A DNA stretch of 64,000 nucleotides from Paulinella micropora (GCA_019918135.1 WBZZ01006928.1:23501-87500), one strand, 5' to 3'; counted from the first letter of the stretch, positions 1-11,794 are shown. Made by a program: numbers and translations. The notes: generated from the sequence alone by a model not told the origin.

Positions 1-2990
1 ACTACCTGTGCAAGCCTGCTACTGCTCAACGATATGTCAAGAAAGCCCCGCCAGCGCCTACCTGCCCCCTACCTGCTTTGCCGAGACTGCCTCCTCCCCT
101 ACCTGTCTCGCCTCCGCCTCCACTACCAGCTCTGAAGTCTGGAGTATCGCCTTGCCTGGAGTCTGGAGCAGCAAGATAGACACGAAATGGAATTCGGTTT
201 CTTCGATTCTGTCTTGGGCGACCGACGTGCCCCTTTGGGACTTCAACCTGAGCTCCCTCGTGCCCTTCGGGAGCAAACTTCAACGATAAGAGAAATCGAT
301 AGGCAGGAAAATAGTTTTCGATTTAGTAAAGATAAAGGGGAGGAGAGAGTGAGATATGAAGAGACAGACTCTCATAGCACAACGACAGACAGACAGTGTC
401 ACAATACAGAATAGGATCTCAGACAAAGAGGACTGAGACAGAAACACTCACAGAGTCACGAGAGTTTGACAGACAGAATGAGTTTAGAAATTTCGTACAA
501 ACGAAAGGGAAAAGTGAGAAAAGTGTAAAGACACACACTCACACACGCATGCAAGGAGTAGCAGACTCACAAGAAAGAAATAAGAGTGAAAGAGTGCAAT
601 ATAGACAGATAGAGAGAAAAACAAACACAGACAGCAGTACATACCAGACATCAACAACATGCATAAATTGTGTCTCATTTCCACAAACACATGCTCATCT
701 GTGTATACATGCATTACAAAGCATTTTTGTGTGTTGTCTGATGAATGTGCAACATCAAATGTGTGTTTGTTGCATCAAACGTCGTTGTGTTGTGCACACA
801 CGAACATTTTTTCTGGTCTGTGGTGTGAAATGAATGATGTGCCTGACATAGTGTCATTTTCACGTGAACTTTTTCCACATACGCTCTGTCATCATGTCTT
901 CAAGCATTTGTCTGTTATTCATGCTTATGTTAACACAATCAAAACATGTTATTTGTGTAGTTTGGATTGTTTTTCATTGTTGTTCACTTATGTTTCGTCA
1001 AAATGTGACAACATCATGATAAAGAGAGAAATGTATGTACAGACATACCTACCTATCTATGGTTTCCTCTCTCTTTTCACCTTCTATTTAGATAGAGTGG
1101 TGACGTCGCCTCCTCTGGCCACTCAGTATGTCAACCCCATCGTTTTCCATCTCTTTTGGGCTTCCTTCTCTGGGACCCTGGTACGACTACTGCTACTGCT
1201 ATCTATGGGGAAGTTGGCCTGGCGACGTTCACCGTCTTGGCCTTCGTGTTTGTGTGTTTGTCCTTAAAACACACATTAACAGGGAAGCATTTGTTCTCTT
1301 TGTTCCCTTTGTGCTCCTGCTCTCCAACATTTCTGTTTTTCGTTGCAGTTGCGAGCATGCAGCCTTCGGTCTTCGACTTGGTCTGTGTGTCAGAAACACA
1401 GAACGGAACAGGGAAGTCTTTTTGTTCCCCTGTGCTCCCTTTTGCTTCCGAACTCAATGTTCTTCTTCTTTGCAGCTCGTGTGACAAGCTGCGTGACTTT
1501 GGGCTTCGTATGACTTGCAACTGACATTCATCATCCTGACTTTTTCGACTTTGGCCTTCGGCTGGACAACATCGACGACAGGGACAAGTTTGGCCCCCCC
1601 CCCCCTCACTAATGTTTCTTTTTATTTGATCTCTTTCGTATAATATTAGTAGCAGCAACGGATACTAAGCATAAAATCATGCAATTGTGTTGCTTTCTTT
1701 GGCTAATCTGAATGCTTTAAGGCACTTCGCTGCCTGATCCGTACTTATTACTACATCTTGCGTAATATGACGATGGGGGGGGAGAGGGACATTGACATTT
1801 TCTTTTCACTTACTTTCTTCATTTTTTTTTCTTTCGACTTATTTTCACATATCGAAACGAGGAGGCGTTCTGTTGCAAACGGGCTCATGACATTTGTCTT
1901 CTGCTCAACTTCCTTACTCTTTCTTTCTGTACCGACTTCGGGGGAAGCGTCTATTTTTGAATGATGACGATGACTTTTCTTTCTATTTTTTATTCAATTC
2001 CATTTTTGTTATTTCAGCAAGTTTGAAAACATTGGCTGTGGCTTGTATTGGCGTTAGTTTTTCTCTTTTCGTTTTTCTCTTCAGCCACGTACTGACCTTT
2101 CCGTAGTCAACGTCTTTAGCAAAGTCCTGCATGACTATAAACTGACCCAACATTTTCAGAACAGTCCTGCATGACTCAGATCTGACAACGTTGACGCAAA
2201 GCCAAGTCTATTTCCTTATTGTATTTCGGCCCATTCGTCCTTCGATGTTGCTTTGTATCATCCTCTTTTCTTAAGATGTTGCCCGACTTTGGCCCACCGA
2301 ACTTATTTCATCTATCCACTGGTCGGCCCTGTCCATTGACTTTCGGACCTGCCCAACGATTTTCCGATCCCTGCCCTACTTTCGCTTTGTTTGCGTCTCT
2401 AACTGGACCTGCCAACTATTTCGGCACTCCCTTCTATTACTAACGACGCAACTCTCGCGAACTGTCGGCTGTGACTTCTATATTTTTCGGCTACGTTTAT
2501 TCTTTAGTGCGCTTTTGGACATTCTTTAAGACCTTGTGGCCCCTTCTGGCCCTCACTTCTTCCCGAACATGGAGATTGGATTTAACGTTTTCGATTTTTT
2601 TTCTCCAGTTCCTAATCAGGACCTTTATTGCCTGATGCAATGCAATTTGTTTTTAGACCCATGACTCTGTCTTCGTACTTAGCTTGGTATAGTTATAGTT
2701 TGCTTATATGTTATACTATTATACCATGAACATGTTCTTCTTTATTTTTATCAATTCGTTTGCATTTCTTTTGCATTTGTTTGCGTATGTTGACTTACGT
2801 CTGTAAGCTGTGACCGAACTCATAAACATACTGTTGTTTCATAAGTTCTTTGCATATTGCTTTACGTAAATTATGTTTCATATGTGCTGATCATATTTAC
2901 CCCGATTTATTTGCAAAACATATTTACGATCTATTGCATATTTGCCTTACATCATATATGTTTTTCATTTGAACGCATTTCATACGAATA
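1..2990. other. Non-coding, low-complexity region
   Basis: No open frame here has a recognisable domain. Around 300-640 the plus strand is purine-rich with many CAGA/GAGA words. From 650 to 3000 it is T-rich with CT-rich stretches, and a run of twelve C lies at 1594-1605. The frames open here are short and of low complexity, so I read them as chance. The block may be the remains of a retroelement whose 3' end is the polypurine signal near 3000, but I cannot prove that. Confidence 0.5.
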
Positions 2991-2998
2991 TGCTAATT

Positions 2999-3050
2999 GG
3001 GGGGAGATTAAAGTTTTTCTGCTTTATGCGGATATTGAGTTCGGGGGGAG
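2999..3050 (+). promoter_or_regulatory. Two polypurine-tract-like sites of a relict LTR element
   Basis: The octamer GGGGGGAG occurs at 2999-3006 and again at 3043-3050. The second copy sits in the word TTCGGGGGGAGT, which is the same 12-mer found on the minus strand at the polypurine tract of copia element 1 (5101-5094), immediately before its LTR. By analogy, a plus-strand element probably ended here and its 3' LTR would begin near 3051. No second LTR copy was found, so the element would be a remnant. Confidence 0.4.
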
Positions 3051-4641
3051 TATTACACGAATATATCTATTCATATGTTGTATGTTGTGCCTACATGTCA
3101 TACCAGTGGAACTCTAATATCCGCATGTATTGCCATTTACCTAATACGGATACATTTACCAATTCCATATTGTTTTAGTACATTGCCTTACTAATGCCAA
3201 TATATTCCGGTAACTCTATAATAATCTTGATATTTTCCTCCAGTGTCCTACTTTACAGTGTTCTACTTTCACTGGACTACTTTACATATATTCTAGTCAA
3301 CCTGACCAATATAGTTCAGTTTCCTACTTTACTTCGACATCAGAAGTCGATAGTCATTAAATACTGTTAATGGAACCTATCTAGTTCCCTGAATCTGTAT
3401 TAAGTGATTCCGGATTAACCAACCGATCGTAGACTCTGCGGTTATAAACCGGCAAACTATTCACAAGGGCTATCTGATAGATGCGACCCTTATCTGTCTT
3501 CGCATTGTGTTGTTTTATCGCCGAATGCATCGAATGCATGGTGTGTGGTGTCATGGTTACATAACTGTGCCTAGCATGCATGTCGTCCATCGTTATGATT
3601 GTTTGGTCATAAATGGTCAGAGTTGACTTGCTTTCAATTGTCTTTACCTATGTCCTGACGAGATGTCGTGTAAATTGTGTGTGTGACTGCATGAATGGGT
3701 TTGGATAGAGTTCCATTTTCTCTTTTCATCCAGTATGCCTGTATGACTGGTACGACTTGTCTTAGTTTGAACTACGTGTTGACCAAACGCATGACATGTA
3801 ATTTGATATGTGCTATGAGGAGGCGGCGAGAGTGAGGACAGAGATGAGGTAGAGGAGTAACAGTACAGAGATAGTAGGCTAAGTTAGCACAGCGAGTGAG
3901 TGATTGGTCACGGTCGCTAGAAGAGTGCCGCTTGAGAGACTTTGGCATTAATCAGTGCGGCTAAGAGTGTGTGAGGTGCTGCATAAGCTGAAAGGATTAG
4001 TGTCTCATGAGCGAGAATGATGAGCGCTTTGATGTTGTGTTTGTGCCATGCGTGTGCACGCTTGCGTGTTGAGTGGTGGACATGTGATGGGGCGTGTGAC
4101 AGGACTCTTGAAGGCATGCATGATCCATGTCGTTGCCCGCTTGTGTGTTGTGCTGTTGATGTTTGAATCAGTTGTGCGTGGGTGGCATGAGTTTGATTCG
4201 TGTCCACTATGTTCACTTTTGTGATACTATGTCGTGTTCCACGTGTGTTGCGTTTGCGTATAGCATGTGTGAGGGTAAAGCGATACATACTGTGTGCGTG
4301 TATCGTGAGCGACATGTTGTCGACGGAGAGAGTCAGAATGTTGTGTTCCATGTGTATTATGTTTGCGTATGACATGTGTGAGGGTAAAGCGATATATACT
4401 GTGTGCGTGTGTCGTGAGCGACATTTAACTCTGTGATTATTCATTTTGTTTGTGAGTCGATGTTATGATTTCTCGGTACGAAGATGGCGGAAAGAGTAAT
4501 CGTTGTCATGTTGCGCACAGAGAGTTGCGTAGAGTGTATGACAGTTCCGCGTTGACGTGTCACGTAAATCTAGTGAGAGTGTGTGGGGGCCGTAGTGTTC
4601 TCATGCCATTTCTGTTCTTTTATAGGCAGACGCGAGGTAGT
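3051..4641. other. AT-rich non-coding stretch, possible relict LTR
   Basis: After the polypurine signal the sequence is AT-rich to about 3650 and then GT-rich. No gene is supported. A minus-strand open frame at 3917-4444 is made of repeated His/Thr/Arg-rich segments generated by a local duplication, so I do not call it. Confidence 0.4.
4233..4424 (+). repeat. Diverged tandem duplication, unit about 109 bp
   Basis: A segment of about 82 bp (4233-4314) recurs at 4342-4424 with few changes. Both copies contain the word GTGTGAGGGTAAAGCGATA, with a pyrimidine switch just after it, and both end in CGTGAGCGACAT. The spacing of about 109 bp indicates a local tandem duplication. Confidence 0.75.
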
Positions 4642-5093
4642 TGTTGTAGCCATTCTCCTCCGGAACGCTATCAATAATCCTCTCTAGATTACCCTTCGAA
4701 TAAATGTCGAAACGAATTTAATGGGAACAAACTCTTGACTAAAGTTGTAACAAATCATATGCTTTGATCATGTGATTTGTCACGTGAAAGGAATTTCTAG
4801 AACTCTAACAAATGACTGTATTCAGTGTCTATAAATGACTGTGTCCTGTCATTATTGTCTGACTGCAAAATCACTTCAGCTGTCCGTTTATCTCGCCGAT
4901 AGATATAATCCTATCTACCGTAAATAATGGCAATAAAAGGGAAATCGCTAAATCTCAACGGCATTAATCTACCGGCCGGTCCGGAATAAACTAACGGTGA
5001 AAATGGGGTAATTTCCGATAAATTGTAATTCAGCAATCGAGTCCATGTAGCGGTTAGAGAATAGGATGTAGTATTGTAATATTGAGTCCTACA
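4642..5093 (-). repeat. 3' LTR of copia element 1 (complete)
   Basis: The LTR starts TGTTGTAGCC and ends TCCTACA, giving the usual TG...CA ends. Positions 4642-4839 match 11813-12010 almost perfectly. The differences I see are G/A in CTCC[G/A]GAACG and T/C in GCTT[T/C]GATC. The five bases before it are GTAGT, a possible target-site duplication that cannot be checked because the other end is lost. Confidence 0.85.
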
Positions 5094-5101
5094 CTCCCCC
5101 C
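5094..5101 (-). promoter_or_regulatory. Polypurine tract of copia element 1
   Basis: The plus strand reads CTCCCCCC directly inside the LTR end, so the coding strand reads GGGGGGAG immediately before the 3' LTR. This is where a retrotransposon primes plus-strand DNA synthesis. Confidence 0.75.
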
Positions 5102-5526
5102 GAAATCGATTGCCCCGCCCCGATGGGCGGCCTATCTCAAATAAGTACCGATCTATCTATCATTCTTATATAGAGCACTCGCAGACTAGCAGAAGAGAGA
5201 ATTCCTTAGCTTTCATCAAACTCTCATCTGTCTCCTTTGATTGGTGGGATTCCACTATTCTAATTATCGTTCTCATACCTAAATCTATATCAAGCCTCGT
5301 TAAAAAGTCATATGTCGAAAATAAGTACTTCGTCCATCGCGCAGCTTCTCTCTCGAACTCCAATGTCGAACAGTTAACTCATAATCGCATCGAGTTACTC
5401 GAAAACAATTACTTAGAAGTGTTACCTGTGTAGACATTGCTACTGTTGATTGCAGTCTTGAAGACCAATACACCGGTCCCGTTATCATTTGTAGTTCGCC
5501 CGACCTCGATCGATGGGAACTTAAAC

Positions 5527-5895
5527 TTACCCTAAGTCTGCATCTGCGTAAGTGTGTAGGTCAATTGTCCGCCAATCAATATGCGAAGGAATGAATAAGC
5601 CTCTCTGATCCTTGAGGGATCTGTAAATTCGGCTAACCATTCCGTAAGCCACGTCCGGCTCTCTGTGCATGTATATGCACAACCTATTAACAGCATAAGC
5701 CAAATGTGGTTGAGTCTGGGACATCGGCCAAATTAGCTCACCGGCCAATTTTCTCAAGGGCCATTGCCGTATGGAGGCATCAGGGTCTGCTGGCTGCGGC
5801 TCCTGCTCAGTGCACGGTGTTGTCGATGGCTTTGCGTTCTCGAAGCCCCGATCCTGTAGCAATCCCTCTATGTATGCTTGTTGATGGAATTTCAA
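5527..5895 (-). pseudogene. Copia element 1: RT thumb and RNase H start (fragment)
   Basis: This frame overlaps the preceding RT frame by 89 nt and continues it after a frameshift. It begins with MKFHQQAYIEGLL, typical of the copia RT thumb (yIe.lL..f.m...kp..tP), and has SKPSTTP-like and AYAVNRL segments. It ends in HTYADADLG, the first RNase H motif (YaDADwa). The rest of RNase H is missing before the polypurine tract, so the element cannot encode a full RNase H. The RNase H would degrade the RNA strand during reverse transcription. Confidence 0.8.
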
Positions 5896-6652
5896 TCAGT
5901 AAACCGTTCTCAAATCGCTTGAATTGCATACCGCAGAGCACCTCTACTTCCCCGTTATCTGTAAAACGAAAGTTGGCCTCCCCTAGCTTCTTCACCAACT
6001 CTTCGTGCTGCCTCTCCTTCGAGCAAAAAGCAAGCATGTCGTCCGTGCGCAACAGCAAAATCCACGGAAGCGACCTCTCGTCGTAGGCTATCGATGGGTG
6101 AAAAGTGCCATCTTCGCCCTTCAAAAGGAAAACACGAGCATCCACATATCCTATGCTACGTAAAAAGCTCGCAATATGGTTATACCATCGTCTTCCCGCC
6201 TGTGGAGAGCCGTATAGTGCCTTTCGAACCCTCCAAATCATGCTCGGTTTCTCCTGCAGCTTGCAATCATCAGGTGGTAATGCATAGCAAATCTCTTGCA
6301 TACTGGCGTGTGAGTATGCTTGGCTGAAATCTATGTGTTTTATGAATGCATTGAGTGCAACCAGCAATGAGCATAGCGTGAGGAGGAAGATGTGTTGTGC
6401 CACAGGTGACGAGGTTTCATAAGGGCTGAAATGTTGAAATGGTATCACCTGGTTCCCGTAAATTACTAACCTCGACTTATACTTTTTCTCACCTGTGGCC
6501 TCGTCTTCCTTTATCGCGTCTACGAAACCTGTACGGATTGGCTTTACTCTGTCTCTCTCTGCATATTGCCACGTAGCACACTCTAGGTATTTCGCGTCGT
6601 ACAGCCCCTGTATTTCTTTCTGTCTAGCCTCCACTACTTGTGGTATTATCAT
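5807..6652 (-). pseudogene. Copia element 1: reverse transcriptase
   Basis: The 281-residue frame carries the copia RT signature. KYKSRLVIYGNQ matches the fingers, HIDFSQAYSHA holds the first catalytic Asp, and KALYGSPQAGRRWYNH is the family hallmark. The catalytic YVDD box is degenerate here: it reads LLRTDDML, which keeps the Asp pair but loses Tyr-Val. The frame is cut off from the integrase by a stop near 6653 and from the thumb by a frameshift near 5850. I infer it is a non-functional copy. Confidence 0.9.
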
Positions 6653-6703
6653 CTAAGCTGTTTCTCTTGCTTTCTAAGTACTCTCGTGAATAGACAAACA
6701 TCT

Positions 6704-7264
6704 TCATAACAAACCATCATTCGTGTCTGCCTGAGATACGAACTGTGTTTCATCATCCTCAGCTACCGCCAGTCTGTATGTGTGTGTTGCTGTGTTTGCG
6801 GGGGCTTGTCTTCTATCACTTTTTCCTGTCACTATGTTCCTCTCATCGACATTACCATCGATATCTCTTGGGGCGTTGGGTTTTGGGGGAGAGACATGTT
6901 TCGAATCCACAAGCCGAATCCGTCTAACTGAACTTCGCGATGGTAGTCTGTTTCTGTTTCTGAGCACTACCGGTGTGTCCTCAGCTCGTGCGATGCGTTC
7001 TAGCGCTGGTATGTGTGGTAGTGGTCGTGCTATGCTTCGTGTAGGTGCTGTGTCGTGCTCTACCACTACAATAGATGACTCGTCCTCAACTTCGTCATTT
7101 TCTCTTGTGTCGGTTTGTCGCGGAGTTTCATGGCTTTGAAATTTGTCCACCTCCGTCTGTGGGAAAAATCGATGGGGCTTGCATTTCCCCATGTTCGATG
7201 CTGTCATCGACGTTCCATGGTTGTGGGGTCGTACGTGCAGTGTATCCATGCCTGGTATGATCAA
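6704..7264 (-). pseudogene. Copia element 1: linker between integrase and RT
   Basis: This frame lies between integrase (ends 7301) and RT (starts 6652). It is polar and Arg/Thr/Asp-rich, with no recognised fold, and corresponds to the variable integrase C-terminal tail of copia polyproteins. It lies in a different frame from the integrase, so at least one frameshift separates them. Confidence 0.6.
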
Positions 7265-7300
7265 ATCTCACGTTCCTATGTTCCTCTACCTTCTGTTTTT

Positions 7301-8122
7301 CTAACATGTAATGCGGTAGAGTCTACGAAATAAGTTGTACCCCACCAACACGCCTGGCACAGCCATTGCCATCCCTTTCTTTGATTCCCACAAACGCACC
7401 CACGCTAGGCAGCCAATAGGGTGTAAGAAATCTTTCGGTGGTTGCCTTCGCAAAGCTAGTAGCTCATATGGTGTTCTTCCTTTGTACTTTCCCATAGGGA
7501 TGGGTGTGACGAGTCGAATCATCCACTCAGCCATCTCCATCTCCTGCCAAAATGACGGTGGTAAATGTGCATCAAATCTCATAGCTGTTAACGTTGCTCT
7601 TACCTCGCTTGTCCTATGATCTCTTTCTGCGACAGGGTTAGACCTGGGCTCGTCCCTCGGTGTGGTCTTCAGAATGATTCCATTCCGGTCGCAGAACTCC
7701 TGCAAACGTTTGGTATTGTATTCGCCAACACATCGTAACTGTTTTACTGTGTTGCCGGTCTGTGCAGCAAAGAACGCAATCACTTTCTGCACAAAAGGCA
7801 AATACAATTCCTCCTCTCTTGTTGGTGTGAAATTCTTAAAACCAAACTGACTCTCCTTATCTTTTAGGATGAGTTTATACCTGTTCCCTTGTAATGACTT
7901 CACGCCCCATGGTCCTCTCGAATCCATATGTAGGCACTCGCCTATGTGGAAGCCCGAATCGATGCCTGGGTTCGCTTTGAAGACAGGTAGCCTCGTAACT
8001 TTGGACTGGTTGCAACCTGTGCAGGCAGTTGTGATCAATTCTCTTATTCTCTTACCTACGATAGTTCGGCCATTCCTCTTTGCCCATTCCTCCATAACTC
8101 TAACGCCGGCGTGGCCTAACAT
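7301..8122 (-). pseudogene. Copia element 1: GAG-pre-integrase zinc finger and integrase core
   Basis: The frame opens within the HHCC zinc domain (LGHAGVRVMEEW, then CTGC). The rve core follows. The first catalytic Asp is visible in HMDSRGPW. The glutamate is in NPVAERDHRT. The second aspartate region, usually L-R-x-D-x-G-x-E-Y, reads LRCVGEYN, so this Asp and its neighbours are missing. The C-terminal KYKGRTPYELL and WVRLWESKKG blocks are typical of copia. An integrase lacking the middle Asp of the DDE triad should be inactive. Confidence 0.9.
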
Positions 8123-8133
8123 GCGATGGAATT

Positions 8134-10008
8134 CTAGAGTGGATCAATTGTTAGCGGGTTACGTAGCATTATTACCTTTCTGTTCTGAAAAACGGTTGCA
8201 TACTTGTAAGTGTGATCAAGTACTCCAGGGGACAGTAACGAGTAGGGGGTCTTCTTGCTAACTAACGCCTTCTGCAAATGTAAGCTAGTCTCGCTACATT
8301 TGCCGTCTATCACGGGCAAAGACGCATCTGCCGTCACATTGACCTCCATTGTGTGCTCTGTTATCCCCGCTAAATGTACCATTTTCCCCGTCTTTACTCC
8401 ACTCATGGGCATCGTGTGGTGCACTAGCGTTCTATTGCACCCTGAGTCCACTATCGTCGGCACTGTCGCTGTCTCATCTACCCTATATGCCACTGCTGTT
8501 TCTACCATTGCTTCTTCCTCTCCCCGGACCGTAGTGTCGGGGTCTATTGCGGTGGCAGTGAATGTTGAGTGTACTCTCGACGGCTGGTAATCTAAGTCAC
8601 TAGCTGACTGTCTAACGTGTGCCTGTAGTATGGTGAGGGGTGATATAATACCATAATCGGTGAAGCCATACAACCTCCTGTACACCCTCCTAAGGTCTTC
8701 TTTGTCGTAGCATGCTGGCATCTGGTACCTTGTGTCTTCTTTGTCGTAGCGTGCTGGCATCTGGTACCTTGTCCCCGCCGGTCCTCCAAGCACAATCTCG
8801 TACCTGGTGAGGCGTTGGAAAGCAAATATTGCGTAGTGGAAACTAACCGATCCTATGCCGCAAGGCGGCAAGAATTGTAACTGTGTCTCGCTAGTCAGTC
8901 TATTGTTTACGTCGGAGACCGCAAACTGACAGAAATATTTATGTGCTTTCCAATCTTCCCTCTGATGTTCTTTGTTACAGTACCATAACCACTTACAACC
9001 CATACATCTCTTCATGGGATGCATTAAGTCTTGTGTTTTATCACAACGCTCACACGATGCAGGTGGTTCGTGTAATGAATGTGGTAAGTCTGCGGGGTAA
9101 ATACCTGGTGGTTGAAAATTGGCGCAGAGCTTGCAGCGTCCCACCACCGTCTGCCAGTCGCCAGGTATGATGTTGAAACCTAAACGCAAGCTCCAGTACT
9201 CCATCTCCATAATTGTAGCATGTCTAAAGCAGTAATGTACGTCGATGGCCCAAAACGAGGGTCCATCGGTGATAATTGGGTTCGATGAGGGAGTGGTCGT
9301 AATGACTTGATCTCTATCAAGTATATTTAATGGAAATATAACTCCTACAGGGGTTTTTGGTCTGCTACTCTGCTGCCAAACTGGTCTGCCCACCGGTGTC
9401 ATTTTATGCTCAATTGATACAGATGAGTGTGGGATGGTGAAGTGTGGTAACCACGACAACGATGGTATCCCTTTCTTTACCTCGTCGCTACGGTACCATG
9501 GCTCTTCCCTAGGCACAATATAGCTAGTTGGAGCTCCCAATCGCCATGTTGGTGGCCAGTGTCTCGGTGGCACTGGGAATCCGTGCGGGTCCACCGTCTT
9601 TCTGTGCAGCTTACGAAGAAACACCGACACATTCAGTTTGGATCGATAATCATTTTCGTCTATTTTCTGTTCCCGTGTTAAGCTATCCCACGGTATTTCT
9701 CTAGGCCTGGTGGCTGTGAAGGACTGAAAGTCCATATGTGGTGTCACTGTTCCTATCGATGCTAGTGAACTCTCCATTTCTTGTGTCTTTGTCTCAGTCT
9801 TATCCTCTGTGAGCACACTATCACTATCCTCCTCTGCCTCTATAGTAGCTGGGGCATTGGAGGCTCTCGCCGTCGTAGCAGTTATCGGCATTGCTGCACC
9901 TATGGCATCTACTAAACTATCCGGAGAGCGGAGGGGCAACTCCAAACGCATCTCGTTATCGTCAGAGTCTTTGTGCGCTACCTCCTCACCTTCTACAGTG
10001 AGTCCCAC
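8134..10008 (-). CDS. Copia element 1: Gag-Pol region with MYND finger and aspartic protease
   Basis: A 624-residue open frame. Residues about 318-358 form a MYND-type zinc finger: CERC, then CMGC, WYCNKEHQ, DWKAHKYFC. The sixth ligand, normally Cys, is His. Residues about 430-455 contain a 13-residue tandem duplication (TRYQMPACYDKED). Near residue 520 comes TIVDSGCNRTLVH, the DSG active site of a retropepsin, followed by typical protease sequence up to SLLSPGVLDH. The protease would mature the polyprotein. A MYND finger is normally a protein-protein interaction module and is not a standard copia domain. The frame is long and intact, unlike its neighbours. Confidence 0.85.
   Translation of the reverse strand: MGLTVEGEEVAHKDSDDNEMRLELPLRSPDSLVDAIGAAMPITATTARASNAPATIEAEEDSDSVLTEDKTETKTQEMESSLASIGTVTPHMDFQSFTATRPREIPWDSLTREQKIDENDYRSKLNVSVFLRKLHRKTVDPHGFPVPPRHWPPTWRLGAPTSYIVPREEPWYRSDEVKKGIPSLSWLPHFTIPHSSVSIEHKMTPVGRPVWQQSSRPKTPVGVIFPLNILDRDQVITTTPSSNPIITDGPSFWAIDVHYCFRHATIMEMEYWSLRLGFNIIPGDWQTVVGRCKLCANFQPPGIYPADLPHSLHEPPASCERCDKTQDLMHPMKRCMGCKWLWYCNKEHQREDWKAHKYFCQFAVSDVNNRLTSETQLQFLPPCGIGSVSFHYAIFAFQRLTRYEIVLGGPAGTRYQMPARYDKEDTRYQMPACYDKEDLRRVYRRLYGFTDYGIISPLTILQAHVRQSASDLDYQPSRVHSTFTATAIDPDTTVRGEEEAMVETAVAYRVDETATVPTIVDSGCNRTLVHHTMPMSGVKTGKMVHLAGITEHTMEVNVTADASLPVIDGKCSETSLHLQKALVSKKTPYSLLSPGVLDHTYKYATVFQNRKVIMLRNPLTIDPL
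8695..8772 (-). repeat. 39-bp tandem duplication in frame within the copia ORF
   Basis: Two copies of a 39-bp unit (8695-8733 and 8734-8772) encode two copies of the same 13 residues, differing at Arg/Cys. Because the length is a multiple of three, the reading frame is preserved. Confidence 0.85.
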
Positions 10009-10028
10009 GAAGCCTATCGAATGATTAC

Positions 10029-10995
10029 TTACCCCCGTGGCGGCGTCGGAACGTGCGTTTCCATACCTGGGTAGTCGTAACTTCCTTCGAGGTCACCTTC
10101 TTGCACGCACTGCCAGGGGTCTACCAAGCATTGGACAATGAGCATTAGTGAGCTTACTTGCGAACGAGACAGGTCGGTCCTTTTACTTAATCTTTCCAAG
10201 ATGTATTCTATTACCTGAACCTCTTCAGTCGTTTCTCTGTTAGTGTCGTGCCGTACAGATCGCCGTCGGAGGTTGCGGTTGTCACCCACCGACTTGGCTC
10301 CCGCCTCTGCTGCGCCTTCGTTGGGGTCGTCCTTCATGATCAGCGGGCAGTCCCAGAAGGCACACGCCCCGTTGATAACCATGTGCGCAGTTCTTCAATC
10401 GCTGTTTGGGTGGTTCGTTGTCGGCGACTTTTGGTTTCTTTTGCGCTCCTTGATGTGCGTTAGCGTTGCTGCCATCGTTGTCGACCGGTCTCTTAACTCC
10501 TGTAACTCTTTCGAAGTTTCCGGCGTAGGGCTTGCGAGTCAAGACAGGGAATGTCTTGGCCGTATCGATCTCCATCAGGGGTGGCAAGTCGTTGAGGTCG
10601 ACTTCGCCATCGACGGCCATGCCTACCCAGGCGTCGTCCACTTCGTCATGGACCGCTGCTTTCATTTCTCTCGCCACGTTGGCAGTATGGCGCATGTTAT
10701 AACACTATTACGGTTTCTGTCGTTGTTGTTGGGCAGTCCCCTCGTCCGTTGCGTCCATTGGATGCTCGCCGGTTGCGGTTCCGCCCGCCCGCGTTGAATT
10801 TATTTCTGTTGTTGACAGGACCTCGAATCTTGCATTCGTTTCCCGAGTGCGTCGGCTTATTAACACTCTCAGGCCTAAGACACCGGACACGACAATCCTT
10901 ACTAAGGTGGTCCCGTCTGCAATTGAAACACCAGGAGTCTTAGTCGTCTTCTCCTCAGCCTTCGGCTTCGCACGATCGCCTGCAAGCAACAATGT
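10029..10995 (-). pseudogene. Copia element 1: central Gag with zinc knuckle, frameshifted
   Basis: Several short overlapping frames cover this part of gag. A CCHC knuckle of the form C-x2-C-x3-H-x4-C (WCFNCRRDHLSKDC) is encoded on the minus strand at about 10890-10935, in a frame that stays open to about 10700. The knuckle would bind RNA during packaging. Downstream frames (10282-10695, 10029-10382) are charged and are linked to the MYND ORF only through further frameshifts. Confidence 0.65.
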
Positions 10996-11131
10996 TATTA
11001 GTAGCTGTTTGCTTGTCGCTCGAAGTCGTTTTCTTAGGCTTACTTATTTCTGCCGCTTGTAAAAGCCCTTCCATCCTAGCGCAGAGACCTTCATAGTCCT
11101 GTTTGTCCGCGTCGGCTTTACTCAAGTACAG

Positions 11132-11725
11132 TTAGTTGCCAGCGTCGCCTAAGACAGCATGTTTAGAGTTCTTAAGGCATTGAAGTGTTGCCACACACTT
11201 GAACTGATCTGGGAAGGGTAAATTTCGCTTTGCTAATTTCTTGTATCTATGCGCCTGTCTTTCTATCCACTCCTCTACGTTGGTGGATGGCCCTATCCTA
11301 TCAGTAAATAATTCCTGTAACAACTTGTGATTTGAAATATGCCCCACATGGGCATACTTCTCATTCAATCTCGCCCACATCTCACTAGGGTGATTACCTG
11401 TACTACGCAAGGTAAGCAATGCTGAGTGTCCCTGCAGTGCATCAGATAGAAATGAGCGTAATCGCACTTGACATTGCAGCCTAACCTTTTCCTGCAAGCA
11501 TGCTTCCAAATCCTCGTAGCCGAAGCCAGCAGCAAGCGCGTCGACTGCAGCCTTCTGCTCCTCGGTCTCCGTCGGTGGATCCGCGGCCTCGAGTTCCTCT
11601 CTACTCTTCTTAATATCAACTTCAGACGGGGTAATGTAGGCCTTCAACTCATTAAGCGTCAGTGGTGCGTTATCATCTGCAAGGAACACTAAAAACTTAG
11701 GATCTATTCCCTCTACAAACTGCAA
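11132..11725 (-). pseudogene. Copia element 1: Gag N-terminal (UBN2-like) region
   Basis: The frame carries a copia Gag core: ALLTLRSTGNHPSEMWARLNEKY, then LLQELFTDRIG and NVEEWIERQAHRYKKL, matching the UBN2/retrotran_gag pattern of Ty1/copia elements. A stop codon at 11132-11134 interrupts it. The same frame continues beyond the stop for about 70 residues before a frameshift leads into the zinc-knuckle frame. Confidence 0.75.
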
Positions 11726-11794
11726 AAACGACTAACGCCAGTCATCGAAAGTGGCAATGGGCTTAGAGGGCAGGCGTGGGCATTTGAGTGCAAC

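Noticed and set aside
3917-4444. His/Thr-rich minus-strand frame of 175 residues
   Set aside because: Its repeats come from the 109-bp duplication and the composition is unlike a real protein.
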